The translations under genes and the position numbers were made by a program. Below the pieces are notes generated by a model that made no database searches, had not been told where the DNA came from, and saw only the letters and a list, made by a program, of their open reading frames with translations. A DNA stretch of 64,000 nucleotides from Allobosea sp. Its GTDB lineage: Bacteria > Pseudomonadota > Alphaproteobacteria > Rhizobiales > Beijerinckiaceae. This document shows, one piece after another, positions 26,738-35,580 of this stretch (position 1 is the first letter of the stretch; every line of letters starts with the position of its first letter). The stretch covers positions 248,001 through 312,000 of the forward strand of contig NZ_JAUYTP010000008.1 of assembly GCF_030695125.1 (NCBI RefSeq), in the 5' to 3' direction.

Positions 26738-28149
26738 GCCGCGGCGCTCCGGACGGCCCGGGCCTTGGCCCGCACGAAGGCCTCGATCGCGCCTTGGTCG
26801 TTGGGCAGCGAGGAGAACCGCTCCTGCCGCTCCATCAGATCGGCAAGATGGGCCGGGAGAGCCGGCGTCTCGCCGCTGGCGAGCTTCACAGCGGCCGGGA
26901 ACTTGGCGGGGTGCGCGGTCCCCAGCACAATCATCGGCGTCGCGAGGTCCTTCAGCAGACCCCCGCGCGCGGCCGCGACGCCCACCGCCGTATGCGGATC
27001 GAGCAGATAGCCTGCCTCGCGCCAGGTCCGGCCGATCTCGGCAGAGGTCGCCGCCTCGTCGATGCCGACGGCGTCGAACTCGGCGCGGATGGCGGCCAGC
27101 GGTTCGGCTGCGATCTCGAAGCGCCCCGATTGCTGGAGGGACTGCATCAGCCGGCGCACGGCTGCGCCGTCCCGGCCATGCACCTCGAACAGCAGCCGCT
27201 CGAAATTCGAGGAGATCTGGATGTCCATCGAGGGCGAGGTTGTCGCGTGCACGCCCTTCATCTCATAGGCGCCGGTGGCGAGCGTGCGCGCCAGGATGTC
27301 GTTGCTGTTGGTGCCGATCAGCAGGCGCTCGATCGGCAGACCCATGCGCTTGGCGACAAAGCCGGCCAGCACGTCGCCGAAATTCCCGGTCGGCACGGCA
27401 AACGAGACCTTGCGGCCAGGGGCACCGAGCGAGACGGCCGCGGTGAAGTAATACACCACCTGCGCGGCGATCCGGGCCCAGTTGATCGAGTTCACGCCCG
27501 ACAGGCCGATCTCGTCGCGGAAGGCGTGGTGGTTGAACAGCGCCTTCACCAGGTTCTGGCAGTCGTCGAAGGTGCCGTCGACCGCGATGGCATGGACATT
27601 GTCGGCCTCGACCGTCGTCATCTGCCGACGCTGCACGTCCGAGACGCGGCCCTGCGGATAGAGGATGAAAATGTCGACCCGCTCGAGCCCCTTGAAGGCG
27701 TCGATCGCTGCGCCGCCGGTGTCGCCTGAGGTCGCGCCGACGATGGTGGCTCGCTCGCCGCGCAGCTTCAGGACATGGTCCATCAGCCGCCCGAGCAGCT
27801 GCATCGCGACGTCCTTGAAGGCGAGCGTCGGGCCGTGGAACAGCTCCAGCACGAAGAGATTGTCGCCGATCTGGTTCAGCGGGCAGACTGCCGGGTGCCG
27901 GAAGGTGCCGTAGGCCTCCGCGATCATCGCAGACAGCGCGGCCCCCTCGACATCGCCATCCGCCAGCGCGCCAATGACCCGCTCCGCGACCTGCGCATAG
28001 CTCTGACCGGAGAAGCCGGCGATCTCGTCCTGCGTTATCGCAGGCCAGCTCTCGGGCACATAAAGCCCGCCATCGCGGGCGAGCCCGGCGAGCAGCGCAT
28101 CGGAAAAGGAGAGGGCGGGAGCCTCCCCGCGGGTGGACACATGCAGCAC
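26734..28149 (-). CDS. thrC: Threonine synthase
   Basis: This PLP enzyme converts O-phosphohomoserine to threonine, completing the pathway whose kinase (thrB) is at 11.5 kb. Markers are the N-terminal STRGEAPALSFSDALLAGLARDGGLYVP, the PLP lysine in FHGPTLAFKDVAMQLL, and GATSGDTGGAAIDAFKG. The start is probably the GTG at 28149 (VLHVSTRGEAP, 471 aa). Upstream in-frame sequence in the 535-residue track ORF runs into the palindromic repeat and is not conserved. The M16 protease gene follows with a four-base overlap. Confidence 0.95.
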   Translation of the reverse strand: MLHVSTRGEAPALSFSDALLAGLARDGGLYVPESWPAITQDEIAGFSGQSYAQVAERVIGALADGDVEGAALSAMIAEAYGTFRHPAVCPLNQIGDNLFVLELFHGPTLAFKDVAMQLLGRLMDHVLKLRGERATIVGATSGDTGGAAIDAFKGLERVDIFILYPQGRVSDVQRRQMTTVEADNVHAIAVDGTFDDCQNLVKALFNHHAFRDEIGLSGVNSINWARIAAQVVYYFTAAVSLGAPGRKVSFAVPTGNFGDVLAGFVAKRMGLPIERLLIGTNSNDILARTLATGAYEMKGVHATTSPSMDIQISSNFERLLFEVHGRDGAAVRRLMQSLQQSGRFEIAAEPLAAIRAEFDAVGIDEAATSAEIGRTWREAGYLLDPHTAVGVAAARGGLLKDLATPMIVLGTAHPAKFPAAVKLASGETPALPAHLADLMERQERFSSLPNDQGAIEAFVRAKARAVRSAAA

Positions 28150-28262
28150 GGCGTCTTGTCTCGGTGATCGGGGCAGGGCGTGATCGTGGGGGAAGCTATA
28201 GGCCCGTGGGTCGCGGAGGGCAAAGGGCGAGCGGCACGCAAAGCGGCTAGAGACAGGGCACT

Positions 28263-28356
28263 CCGTCATGCTCGCCCTCGTGGCGAGCATCCACGTCTCG
28301 ATCATAGGGCTCGACGCAAGAGACGTGGATGGTCGGGACAAGCCCGACCATGACGG
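28263..28356. repeat. Compound palindromic intergenic repeat, R1
   Basis: Outer arms CCGTCATG / CATGACGG enclose three further hairpins: TGCTCGCC / GGCGAGCA, ATCCACGTCTC / GAGACGTGGAT, and GGTCGGG / CCCGACC. The element could fold as a cloverleaf-like cruciform. It lies between surf1 and thrC, both on the minus strand. It is one of five REP-like elements in the window. Confidence 0.75.
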
Positions 28357-28364
28357 CGAGTAGG

Positions 28365-29150
28365 CTATGGATTGCCTTGTCCGTCTTTCCCGCGCCCCTG
28401 CCAGGCAAACGCCGCAAACACCCCGATCAGCGTCGCCGCCAGCCCGAACCAGGTCAGCGCATAGGAGAGGTGGTTGTCGGGGATGCGCGCGATCAGCTCG
28501 TTGGCATCGACGCCGGCCGGGGGCGTCAGCCCGTCGCCCTGGCGCTCGGCCTCGAGATAGAACGGTGCCGCTGCCCCGATACCCAGCGAGGCGGCGATCG
28601 CTGCCGGATCTCGGGTGTAGAACTCGCGATTGGCCGGCAGATCGGCCGGCGTGAAGGAGCCGCGGCCTTCCGGCGCGCGCAGGAAGCCGGTGACGGTCGC
28701 AGGCCCCGAGGCCGGCTTGATCTCGCGCAGCCGCCCTTCCGGCACGAAGCCGCGATTGACCAGGATGACGCCGCCATCGGCGAGCCTAAACCCCTGGAAG
28801 ATCCAGCGGCCGAAGCCGGCAAGCTGGCGTGTTCCCCGTTCGCCGGCGGCGATGGTCGTGCGGACCCCGGCGAAGGGGCCATCGATGAAGGTTCCCAGTG
28901 CGCTCACCCGCGTCAGGTCGAGCGTGGCGGGATCGAGAGAAGCCCAGTTCGCGGCGGCCGGCATGGCGGCGGGCGCGCCGGCGGCCTGCGCGGCGAGCCG
29001 GTCGATGAAGACGCGCTTCTCGCTCATCCGCGCGATCTGCCACGCCCCGAGTGTGCACAGGATGGCAACACCGAGGATCGACAGCAGCGCCGGCCAGAGC
29101 AGGCGGGGACGGCGCGGGGAGAGGGCGGCCGAGGGGGCGGTCTCGCTCAC
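28365..29150 (-). CDS. SURF1 family cytochrome oxidase assembly protein
   Basis: This 261-residue inner-membrane protein is involved in aa3 oxidase assembly, probably in heme a insertion. It has two membrane helices (about 17-38 and 232-252), with LGAWQIARMSEKRVFIDRL after the first. The SURF1 marker ILVNRGFVPEGRL sits in the middle and NHLSYALTWFGLAATLIGVF at the end. It overlaps the DUF983 gene by four bases and ends the cytochrome oxidase block. Confidence 0.93.
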   Translation of the reverse strand: MSETAPSAALSPRRPRLLWPALLSILGVAILCTLGAWQIARMSEKRVFIDRLAAQAAGAPAAMPAAANWASLDPATLDLTRVSALGTFIDGPFAGVRTTIAAGERGTRQLAGFGRWIFQGFRLADGGVILVNRGFVPEGRLREIKPASGPATVTGFLRAPEGRGSFTPADLPANREFYTRDPAAIAASLGIGAAAPFYLEAERQGDGLTPPAGVDANELIARIPDNHLSYALTWFGLAATLIGVFAAFAWQGRGKDGQGNP

Positions 29151-29521
29151 TTTTCGAGCCTGCCTTCCTGCGCCTTGTGGACATATTGCAGCGACACCGC
29201 GAGGCCTTTCATCGGGCGCAGCAGGGCGAGGCAGACGATCACCGCCAGCGGCAGCCAGATCGCCAGATGCAGCCAGATCGGCGGCTCATAGGCGATCTCG
29301 ACATAAAGCGCCGCGCCCAGCACCGAAAAGCCCGCGATCAGCATGATGAACACCGCCGGCCCGTCGGCCGAATCGGCGAAGCTGAAGTCCAGCCCGCAGG
29401 CCGCGCAGCGCGGGCGCACCTTCAGGAAGCCTTCGAACAACAGGCCCTCGCCACAGCGGGGGCAGCGCCCGGCGAGGCCGGTCTTGTAGGGCGAGGGCAG
29501 GTGGACGTGATCGTCGGCCAT
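29147..29521 (-). CDS. DUF983 zinc-ribbon membrane protein
   Basis: This 124-residue protein has a zinc ribbon at its N-terminus (GRCPRCGEGLLFEGFLKVRPRCAACGLDF, two CxxC pairs) followed by two membrane helices. DUF983 proteins are encoded beside cox genes in alphaproteobacteria and are presumed to help oxidase assembly. The ATG at 29521 follows a strong AGGAGG. Its stop overlaps the SURF1 start. Confidence 0.88.
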   Translation of the reverse strand: MADDHVHLPSPYKTGLAGRCPRCGEGLLFEGFLKVRPRCAACGLDFSFADSADGPAVFIMLIAGFSVLGAALYVEIAYEPPIWLHLAIWLPLAVIVCLALLRPMKGLAVSLQYVHKAQEGRLEK

Positions 29522-29576
29522 GGCGGCCTCCTGGAGTGTCATGCCAGAGCACGACGACACCGGTCGAAAACGCGAC

Positions 29577-29683
29577 CGTCATCCTGGACAAGCCGCGAAG
29601 CGGCGCAGCTCCGGGATCCATCATCGGGCGACATCCTGCCCGATGATGGATCCCGGGACGACCTGCGGTCGCCCAGGATGACG
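29577..29683. repeat. Compound palindromic intergenic repeat, R2
   Basis: Outer arms CGTCATCCTGG / CCAGGATGACG enclose a 19-bp perfect hairpin CCGGGATCCATCATCGGGC / GCCCGATGATGGATCCCGG. It lies between the cox subunit III gene and DUF983 on the minus-strand transcript. Confidence 0.8.
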
Positions 29684-29720
29684 ACGTGGTTCAACGCGAA
29701 ATCATCAGCTCTAGAAAGCG

Positions 29721-29746
29721 CAAAGGCGGCCGCGAGGCCGCCTTTG
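29721..29746 (-). terminator. Hairpin after cox subunit III
   Basis: A ten-base perfect stem CAAAGGCGGC / GCCGCCTTTG with a six-base loop lies about 20 bases past the ctaE stop. It is followed on the minus strand by GCGCTTTCT rather than a clean T run, so it may be a partial terminator or mRNA-end stabiliser. Confidence 0.6.
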
Positions 29747-29767
29747 CCGTTGCGATGTCGTTGCAGC

Positions 29768-30625
29768 TCAGTGCGCGCCGGGCGTGCCGGCCGCCCAGAC
29801 ATAGATCGCGGCGAACAGGAACAGCCAGACCACGTCGACGAAATGCCAGTACCAGGCTGCGAACTCGAAGCCGAGATGCTGGGCCGGCTTGAAGTGGCCG
29901 AGATAGACCCGGTACAGGCAGACCGCCAGGAAGATCGTGCCGATCACCACATGCGCGCCGTGGAAGCCGGTCGCCATGAAGAAGGTCGCGCCGTAGATAT
30001 GGCCGGCGAAGGCGAAGGAGGCGTGCGAGTATTCGTAGATCTGGCAGATCGTGAACAGCACGCCGAGAATGACGGTCAGCCACAGCGCCTGCTTCAGCCC
30101 GGCCCGGTCGTTATGGATCAGGGCGTGGTGGGCCCAGGTCACGGTCGTGCCCGAGGTCAGCAGGATCAGCGTGTTGAGCAGCGGCAGGTGCCAGGGATCG
30201 AAGGTCTGGATGCCGGTCGGGGGCCAGACGCCGCCGGTGAATTCCTTGCGGGTGTAGTTGATGGCCTCGCCGGCGAACAGGCTGGCGTCGAAGAAGGCCC
30301 AGAACCAGGCGACGAAGAACATCACCTCGGAGGCGATGAACATCAGCATGCCGTAGCGGTGATGCATCTGCACGACGCGGGTGTGGTGGCCCTCATGCTC
30401 GGCCTCGCGCACCACATCCATCCACCAGGCGAGGAAGGTGTAGAGCACGCCGAGCGTGCCGATCCCGAAGACGAGCGGGCCGAGCTTCATGCCGCCCAGT
30501 TCCATCGCCTTCATCCACATCACGGCGCCGGTCGCCATGATCGTCGCGCTGGCCGAGCCGACGAGCGGCCACGGGCTCGGATCGACGAGGTGGTAGTCGT
30601 GGTTCTTGGTGTTGGCCCCGGCCAT
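29768..30625 (-). CDS. ctaE: Cytochrome c oxidase subunit III
   Basis: This is the seven-helix subunit III of aa3-type oxidase, 285 residues, beginning MAGANTKNHDYHLVDPSPWPLVGS. Typical segments are HTRVVQMHHRYGMLMFIASEVMFFVAWFWAFF, WHLPLLNTLILLTSGTTVTWAHHAL and GFHGAHVVIGTIFLAVCLYRV. The start at 30625 drops 33 non-conserved residues from the track ORF. It lies 52 bases downstream of ctaG in the cox operon. Subunit III stabilises the D proton pathway and contacts lipids. Confidence 0.96.
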   Translation of the reverse strand: MAGANTKNHDYHLVDPSPWPLVGSASATIMATGAVMWMKAMELGGMKLGPLVFGIGTLGVLYTFLAWWMDVVREAEHEGHHTRVVQMHHRYGMLMFIASEVMFFVAWFWAFFDASLFAGEAINYTRKEFTGGVWPPTGIQTFDPWHLPLLNTLILLTSGTTVTWAHHALIHNDRAGLKQALWLTVILGVLFTICQIYEYSHASFAFAGHIYGATFFMATGFHGAHVVIGTIFLAVCLYRVYLGHFKPAQHLGFEFAAWYWHFVDVVWLFLFAAIYVWAAGTPGAH

Positions 30626-30677
30626 CGTGATCAGTCTCCGCGTCCGACTATGTAGCGCTCGTTTCCGGCGCCGATCT

Positions 30678-31307
30678 CTACAGGTTCGATTTGCCCGCGT
30701 CACCCTTGACGGGGGCTGCTGCACCCTGGGCGAGGGGTTGCCCGCCCTTCGAGGCGAAATAGGTATACGACAAGGTCACCGCCTTGAGCCCGTCGAGTTC
30801 GCGCTTATCGGCGATTTCGGGGTCGATGTAGAACACCACCGGGGCCTCCAGGCTCTCGCCGGGCTGCAGCGTATGCTCGGTGAAGCAGAAGCACTGGATC
30901 TTGACGAAGAAGGCGGCACCCTTGTCAGGCGCGATGTTGTAGCTCGCGATGCCGGTCGAGGGCCGGTCGGTGCGGTTGGTGATCTTGTAGAACACCGTCT
31001 TGGTCTCGCCGACGCGCAGGGTGACCTCGGGGCTTTCGGCCTCGAACTTCCAGCCCAGATTGGGCGCGACATTGGCGTCGAACCGCACCGACATCGTCCG
31101 GTCCAGGATCGTGCTGGCGCCGGCCGTCCCGACCATGGGCGTGCCGCCGAAGCCCGTCACCCGGCAGAACATGTCGTAGAGCGGCACGGCGGCGAAGGAC
31201 AGGCCGGTCATGCCCATCACGACGCCGAGGCACACCAGCACGGTGCGGCTGTTCTTGTGAGACCGCCCCTGCGGCGGCGTCGGTGCGGTTTTCGCAGATA
31301 TGTCCAT
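30678..31307 (-). CDS. ctaG: Cytochrome c oxidase assembly protein CtaG/Cox11
   Basis: This copper chaperone delivers copper to the CuB site of subunit I. It has a single N-terminal helix (TVLVCLGVVMGMTGLSFAAVPLYDMFC) and a periplasmic immunoglobulin-like domain with the copper-binding CFCF motif in VKIQCFCFTEHTLQPGE. The ATG at 31307 overlaps the coxF stop by one base (TGATG). The GTG at 31310 in the track would add one residue. About 209 residues, normal for Cox11. Confidence 0.95.
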   Translation of the reverse strand: MDISAKTAPTPPQGRSHKNSRTVLVCLGVVMGMTGLSFAAVPLYDMFCRVTGFGGTPMVGTAGASTILDRTMSVRFDANVAPNLGWKFEAESPEVTLRVGETKTVFYKITNRTDRPSTGIASYNIAPDKGAAFFVKIQCFCFTEHTLQPGESLEAPVVFYIDPEIADKRELDGLKAVTLSYTYFASKGGQPLAQGAAAPVKGDAGKSNL

Positions 31308-31480
31308 CACAGCGGCCTGTTGAGGATGGCGGGACCCGTCTTGACCAACGTTACGATGAAGAAAAACACCACGAGCCCACCGAGCACGAGTGCGAGTGCG
31401 ATCGAACGACGGCGGCGGCGCGCCATGTCCTCCGGCGAAAAGGCCGCGGGGACGATGGGCTGCTTGACGGGTTCGGTCAT
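31307..31480 (-). CDS. coxF: CoxF-like small membrane protein, missed by the track as its own ORF
   Basis: This 57-residue protein has a charged N-terminus with an arginine cluster ([15 protein letters not shown]) and one membrane helix ([20 protein letters not shown]). It sits between ctaB and ctaG with an ATGA overlap upstream and TGATG downstream. Small proteins of this form in the same slot of rhizobial cox operons are annotated CoxF; their exact role is unknown, presumably oxidase assembly. The track merges it into a longer ORF in the ctaB shadow. Confidence 0.8.
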   Translation of the reverse strand: MTEPVKQPIVPAAFSPEDMARRRRRSIALALVLGGLVVFFFIVTLVKTGPAILNRPL

Positions 31481-32424
31481 CCGATCACCTTGGGCAGCGC
31501 CCACATCAGGCCGAGGCCGTTCTCGACCAGCAGGACGGCAAAGAGACCGAACAGATACAGGATCGAAAAGCCGAACAGGCGGTAGCAGGCCTTGGTCGCG
31601 GCCTCGCCCTCGGTCGTCCGCCAGACGCGAATGGAGAGCGCGATCATCACCAGCCCGGTCGCGATCGAGACGATGAGATAGGCCAGCCCGCCGAAGCCCA
31701 TCAGGGCGGGCAGCACGGCGACCGGGGCCATCGCCAGCGTGTACAGCACGATCTGGCGGCGCGTCGCGGCGGGGCCTGCGGCGTTGGGCATCATCGGGAT
31801 GCCGGCGCGGCCGTAATCGGCCGCCTTGACCAGCGCCAGCGCCCAGAAATGCGGCGGCGTCCACAGGAATATGATCGCAAACAGCACGATCGAATGAATG
31901 CCGAGATCGCCGGTGACGACCGCCTCGCCGATCATCGGCGGAAAGGCGCCCGCCGCACCGCCGATGACGATGTTCTGCGGCGTCCAGCGCTTCAGCCACA
32001 TCGAATAGACCACGGCGTAGAAGAAGATCGTGAAGGCGAGCATCGCCGCCGAGAGCAGATTGGCGACCAGCCCCAGCACGATCACCGACCCGACCGACAG
32101 CGTCAGCCCGAAGGCGAGCGCCTCCGAGGGCAGCACGCGGCCCGCCGGAATCGGGCGCTTGGCGGTGCGGCTCATCAATTGGTCGATGTCGGCGTCGTAC
32201 CACATGTTGAGGCAGCCCGACGCGCCGGCGCCCACGGCGATTGCCAGCAGGGCCGCGAACGCGATCACCGGATGCACCGAGCCCGGCGCGGTCGCCATGC
32301 CGGCCATCGCCGTGATCACGACCAGCGACATCACGCGCGGCTTGAGCAGCGCAAAGAAATCGCGCGCCTCCCCGGTGGAGGTCAGCGTGGCGCTATCGGT
32401 CTGGGTGTCGAAAGCAGCAGACAT
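31477..32424 (-). CDS. ctaB: Protoheme IX farnesyltransferase (heme O synthase)
   Basis: This polytopic UbiA-superfamily enzyme farnesylates heme b to heme o, the precursor of heme a for the aa3 oxidase. Aspartate motifs are [24 protein letters not shown] and, later, [39 protein letters not shown] opens the first helix. I use the ATG at 32424 ([10 protein letters not shown], 315 aa); a TTG at 32451 is the track's choice. Its stop overlaps the coxF start (ATGA). Confidence 0.94.
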   Translation of the reverse strand: MSAAFDTQTDSATLTSTGEARDFFALLKPRVMSLVVITAMAGMATAPGSVHPVIAFAALLAIAVGAGASGCLNMWYDADIDQLMSRTAKRPIPAGRVLPSEALAFGLTLSVGSVIVLGLVANLLSAAMLAFTIFFYAVVYSMWLKRWTPQNIVIGGAAGAFPPMIGEAVVTGDLGIHSIVLFAIIFLWTPPHFWALALVKAADYGRAGIPMMPNAAGPAATRRQIVLYTLAMAPVAVLPALMGFGGLAYLIVSIATGLVMIALSIRVWRTTEGEAATKACYRLFGFSILYLFGLFAVLLVENGLGLMWALPKVIG

Positions 32425-32536
32425 CGGCTTTGTGGTCTCGATTCCCGTCAACGCGTCGGATGCGCGTTCCGGTCAGGTTCAGCGGCATTGGCCGCCCGTC
32501 TCCGGAACGCCTGCGCGAGGCGCTCGGGGGAGGGGC

Positions 32537-32562
32537 GGCGGCGGGCCCTGGGGCCCGCCGCC
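32537..32562 (-). other. Strong GC hairpin between ctaD and ctaB
   Basis: A twelve-base perfect inverted repeat GGCGGCGGGCCC / GGGCCCGCCGCC lies nine bases after the ctaD stop. No T run follows on the minus strand. It may attenuate transcription or protect the 3' end of the abundant ctaC-ctaD message relative to the assembly genes downstream. Confidence 0.6.
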
Positions 32563-32570
32563 TGTGACGA

Positions 32571-34202
32571 TCAGTGGTCCGAGCCGGCGATGCGCGGCAG
32601 CGTCTCGAACTGGTGGAAGGGCGGCGGCGAGGACAGCGTCCACTCCAGCGTGGTGGCGCCTTCGCCCCACGGATTGTCGCCGGCGAGCTCCTTGCGGGTG
32701 AAGGCGACATAGAGGCCGTAGAAGAAGATCAGCAGGCCGCCGGCGAAGATGTAGGAGCCGATCGACGACCAGTAGTGCCAGCCCGCGAAGGCGTCGGGAT
32801 AGTCCACATAGTGACGCGGCATGCCGGCCAGCCCGAGGAAGTGCTGCGGGAAGAACAGCAGGTTCGAGCCGAAGAAGGCCACCCAGAAATGCAGCTTTCC
32901 GATCCAGTCCGGGATGATGTAGCCGCTCATCTTCGGGAACCAGTAGTAGAAGCCGGCGAAGATGCCGAACACGGCGCCCAGCGACAGCACGTAGTGGAAA
33001 TGCGCCACGACGTAGTAGGTCGCATGCAGCGAGCGATCGACGCCGGCATTGGCCAGCACGACGCCGGTGACGCCGCCGACTGTGAACAGGAAGATGAAGC
33101 CGATCGCCCAGACCATCGGCGCGGTAAAGCGAATCGAGCCGCCCCACATCGTCGCGATCCAGGAGAAGATCTTGATGCCGGTCGGCACCGCGATGACCAT
33201 CGTCGCGAACACGAAATAGCGCTGCGTGTTGAGCGACAGGCCGGCGGTGTACATGTGGTGCGCCCACACGATGAAGCCGACGACGCCGATCGCCACCATG
33301 GCGTAGGCCATGCCGAGATAGCCGAAGATCGGCTTGCGCGAGAAGGTCGAGATGATGTGGCTGATGATGCCGAAGGCCGGCAGGATCATGATGTAGACTT
33401 CCGGGTGCCCGAAGAACCAGAACAGGTGCTGGTACAGGATCGGGTCGCCGCCGCCGGCCGGGTCGTAGAAGGTCGTGCCGAAGTTGCGGTCGGTCAGCAG
33501 CATGGTGATCGCGCCCGCCAGAACCGGCAGCGCCAGCAGCAGCAGGAAGGCCGTCACCAGCACGCCCCAGGCGAACAGCGGCATCTTGTGCATGGTCATG
33601 CCGGGCGCGCGCATGTTCAGGATCGTGGTGATGAAGTTGATCGCGCCGAGGATCGAGGCCGCACCCGCCAGGTGCAGCGCGAAGATGCCGAAATCCACCG
33701 CCGGGCCCGGATGTCCGGAGGATGAGAAGGGCGGATAGATCGTCCAGCCGGTTCCGACGCCCTTGGCGCCCGGGGCGCCGTCCATGAACATCGACATGAT
33801 CAGCAGGATGAAGGCGGCGACCGTCAGCCAGAACGAGACGTTGTTCATGCGCGGGAACGCCATGTCCGGCGCGCCGATCATCAGCGGCACGAACCAGTTG
33901 CCGAAGCCGCCGATGACGGCGGGCATGACCATGAAGAAGATCATGATCAGGCCGTGGCCGGTGACGAAGACGTTGTAGCTCTGGCCGTTGGCGAAGATCT
34001 GCAGGCCCGGCTGCTGCAACTCGATGCGCATCATGATCGAGAGGAAACCGCCGACCAGCCCCGCCACGATCGAGAAGATCAGGTAGAGCGTGCCGATATC
34101 CTTGTGGTTGGTCGACATCAGCCAACGGCGCCACCCGGTCGGGTGGGCATGTTCGGCGTCGTGATGTCCGTGGGCGGGAGCGTGCGGAGCCGCTGTTGCC
34201 AT
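32571..34202 (-). CDS. ctaD: Cytochrome c oxidase subunit I
   Basis: This is the catalytic heme a/a3-CuB subunit of the aa3 terminal oxidase, 543 residues with twelve helices. Markers are [15 protein letters not shown] at the N-terminus, [20 protein letters not shown] (CuB histidine, cross-linked tyrosine and the D-channel glutamate), [10 protein letters not shown], and [14 protein letters not shown]-like histidine ligands for both hemes. The His-rich N-terminus ([14 protein letters not shown]) is typical of this order. The start at 34202 has GAGGAG at good spacing. Confidence 0.97.
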   Translation of the reverse strand: MATAAPHAPAHGHHDAEHAHPTGWRRWLMSTNHKDIGTLYLIFSIVAGLVGGFLSIMMRIELQQPGLQIFANGQSYNVFVTGHGLIMIFFMVMPAVIGGFGNWFVPLMIGAPDMAFPRMNNVSFWLTVAAFILLIMSMFMDGAPGAKGVGTGWTIYPPFSSSGHPGPAVDFGIFALHLAGAASILGAINFITTILNMRAPGMTMHKMPLFAWGVLVTAFLLLLALPVLAGAITMLLTDRNFGTTFYDPAGGGDPILYQHLFWFFGHPEVYIMILPAFGIISHIISTFSRKPIFGYLGMAYAMVAIGVVGFIVWAHHMYTAGLSLNTQRYFVFATMVIAVPTGIKIFSWIATMWGGSIRFTAPMVWAIGFIFLFTVGGVTGVVLANAGVDRSLHATYYVVAHFHYVLSLGAVFGIFAGFYYWFPKMSGYIIPDWIGKLHFWVAFFGSNLLFFPQHFLGLAGMPRHYVDYPDAFAGWHYWSSIGSYIFAGGLLIFFYGLYVAFTRKELAGDNPWGEGATTLEWTLSSPPPFHQFETLPRIAGSDH

Positions 34203-34286
34203 CGCCTTGGTCTCCTCGTGCGAAATCGGTTCGCGACAGTCAGTCAAATCGGGGTCGATGCGGGCATCGCCCGCATGATGGGAAGG

Positions 34287-35171
34287 CTACTGGCCGGCGA
34301 CCGCGACCTTGCCGGCCGCGTCGCCGGCATTGGCGAATTTCTGCTTCGATTCGGCCAGCCACGCGGTGTAGCGCTCCTGGCTGACGACGCGGAAGGCGAT
34401 CGGCATGTAGGCGTGATTCTGCCCGCAGATGAACGAGCACTGGCCGTAATAGATGCCTTCGCGATCGGCCTTGAACCAGGTTTCGTTCAGGCGGCCGGGG
34501 ATGGCGTCGATCTTGATGCCGAAGGACGGCACGGTGAACTTGTGGATCACGTCGGCGGCGGTGACCTGGACGCGAACGATCTTGCCGACCGGCACCAGGG
34601 CCTCGTTGTCGACGGCGAGCAGGCGAGGCGCCTCTGCGGCGGCGATCTTGTTGCCCGCGATCGCCTCGGCGCGCTGCTTCTCGTCGAGCATCAGCGAATC
34701 GAAGGTGAAGGCGGCGCCGTCCTGCGGGTACTCATAGGACCAGTACCACTGCTTGCCGGTCACCTTCACGGTGATGTCGGCCTGCGGGATTTCGAGCTGG
34801 AGCTTGAGCAGCCGGAAGGACGGGATGGCGATGACGACCAGGATCAGCACCGGAACGACCGTCCAGGCGACCTCGAGCAGCGCGTTATGCGTCGTCTTCG
34901 ACGGGGTCGGGTTGGCCTTCTCGTTGAAGCGCCAGGCCACATAGATCAGCAGCCCCAGCACGAAAATCGTGATCGCGAAGATGATGACGTTCAGCCAGTC
35001 GCTGAACCAGCGGATATAGGCGGCGACTTCGGTCGCGGCGCCCTGCAGGTTGAGCTGCCACGGGCTCGGCATGCCGGTCCCGGCGGTGGCGACGTCGGGA
35101 AGCAGCGTCGTCGCGCAGACGGCGAGGGCCGATGCGGCCACGGTGGCTAAGGTCCTGCTCATAAATCGCAT
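34287..35171 (-). CDS. ctaC: Cytochrome c oxidase subunit II
   Basis: This subunit carries the CuA centre that accepts electrons from cytochrome c. It has a signal peptide, two membrane helices (SDWLNVIIFAITIFVLGLLIYVAW, then VAWTVVPVLILVVIAIPSFRLL) and a periplasmic cupredoxin domain with GKQWYWSYEYP and the CuA loop YGQCSFICGQNHAYMPI. The usual CSE of the loop reads CSF here (see findings). Several in-frame starts are possible: GTG at 35195, ATGs at 35192, 35171 and 35162. I take 35171 to begin near the signal peptide. It is the first gene of the oxidase operon. Confidence 0.95.
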   Translation of the reverse strand: MRFMSRTLATVAASALAVCATTLLPDVATAGTGMPSPWQLNLQGAATEVAAYIRWFSDWLNVIIFAITIFVLGLLIYVAWRFNEKANPTPSKTTHNALLEVAWTVVPVLILVVIAIPSFRLLKLQLEIPQADITVKVTGKQWYWSYEYPQDGAAFTFDSLMLDEKQRAEAIAGNKIAAAEAPRLLAVDNEALVPVGKIVRVQVTAADVIHKFTVPSFGIKIDAIPGRLNETWFKADREGIYYGQCSFICGQNHAYMPIAFRVVSQERYTAWLAESKQKFANAGDAAGKVAVAGQ

Positions 35172-35580
35172 CGATCCGACATAGCTCCTCATCACGCCGC
35201 GCCCGGGCAGTGTGCTTTGGCATCCCCCGGGATGTCCGTCGCCCGCTTCAACCCATGCACGACCATTGCGACCGCGAGGTCACCTTGCTCTTCGGGATTG
35301 CGATAAATCAAAGATCACGCTTGCGCCAGAGGGGCAATGCGAGGCGCCGACGCATCCTATGCGGCATAATCGCGCGAGATCGAGCCCGCCGCGACGGGTG
35401 ACGAGCGGGCTGCGCCTTGACAGGGCGGAGCCTGCATGGTCCCAACGCAATCGATTGATCAGCCGCGGCGGGCTTCCCTTTGCGGGGTCGCCATGATGCC
35501 CCAATCCTCCTCATAGACATGCGAGGCGGGATATGGAGGCGGGCCCGGCATAAGTCCGCCGGTTTGGAGGAAACGCAGCG
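35172..35580. other. 409-base intergenic region between ctaC and ialB
   Basis: No gene is supported here; the small track ORFs are shadows. It must contain the divergent promoters of the cox operon and ialB. A FixK/FNR-like palindrome occurs at 35298. A TTGACA at 35417 on the plus strand has no convincing -10 partner. The SD GGAGGAA for ialB is at its right edge. Confidence 0.7.
35298..35311. promoter_or_regulatory. Candidate FixK/FnrL box
   Basis: TTGCGATAAATCAA fits the rhizobial FixK consensus TTG(A/C)-N6-(T/G)CAA exactly. It lies 127 bases upstream of the ctaC start I chose. Oxygen control of an aa3 oxidase by an FNR-type regulator would be sensible, but one match in a region this size can occur by chance. 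Confidence 0.4.

Noticed and set aside
35414-35446. TTGACA at 35417 as an ialB promoter
   Set aside because: No acceptable -10 element lies 16-18 bases downstream.
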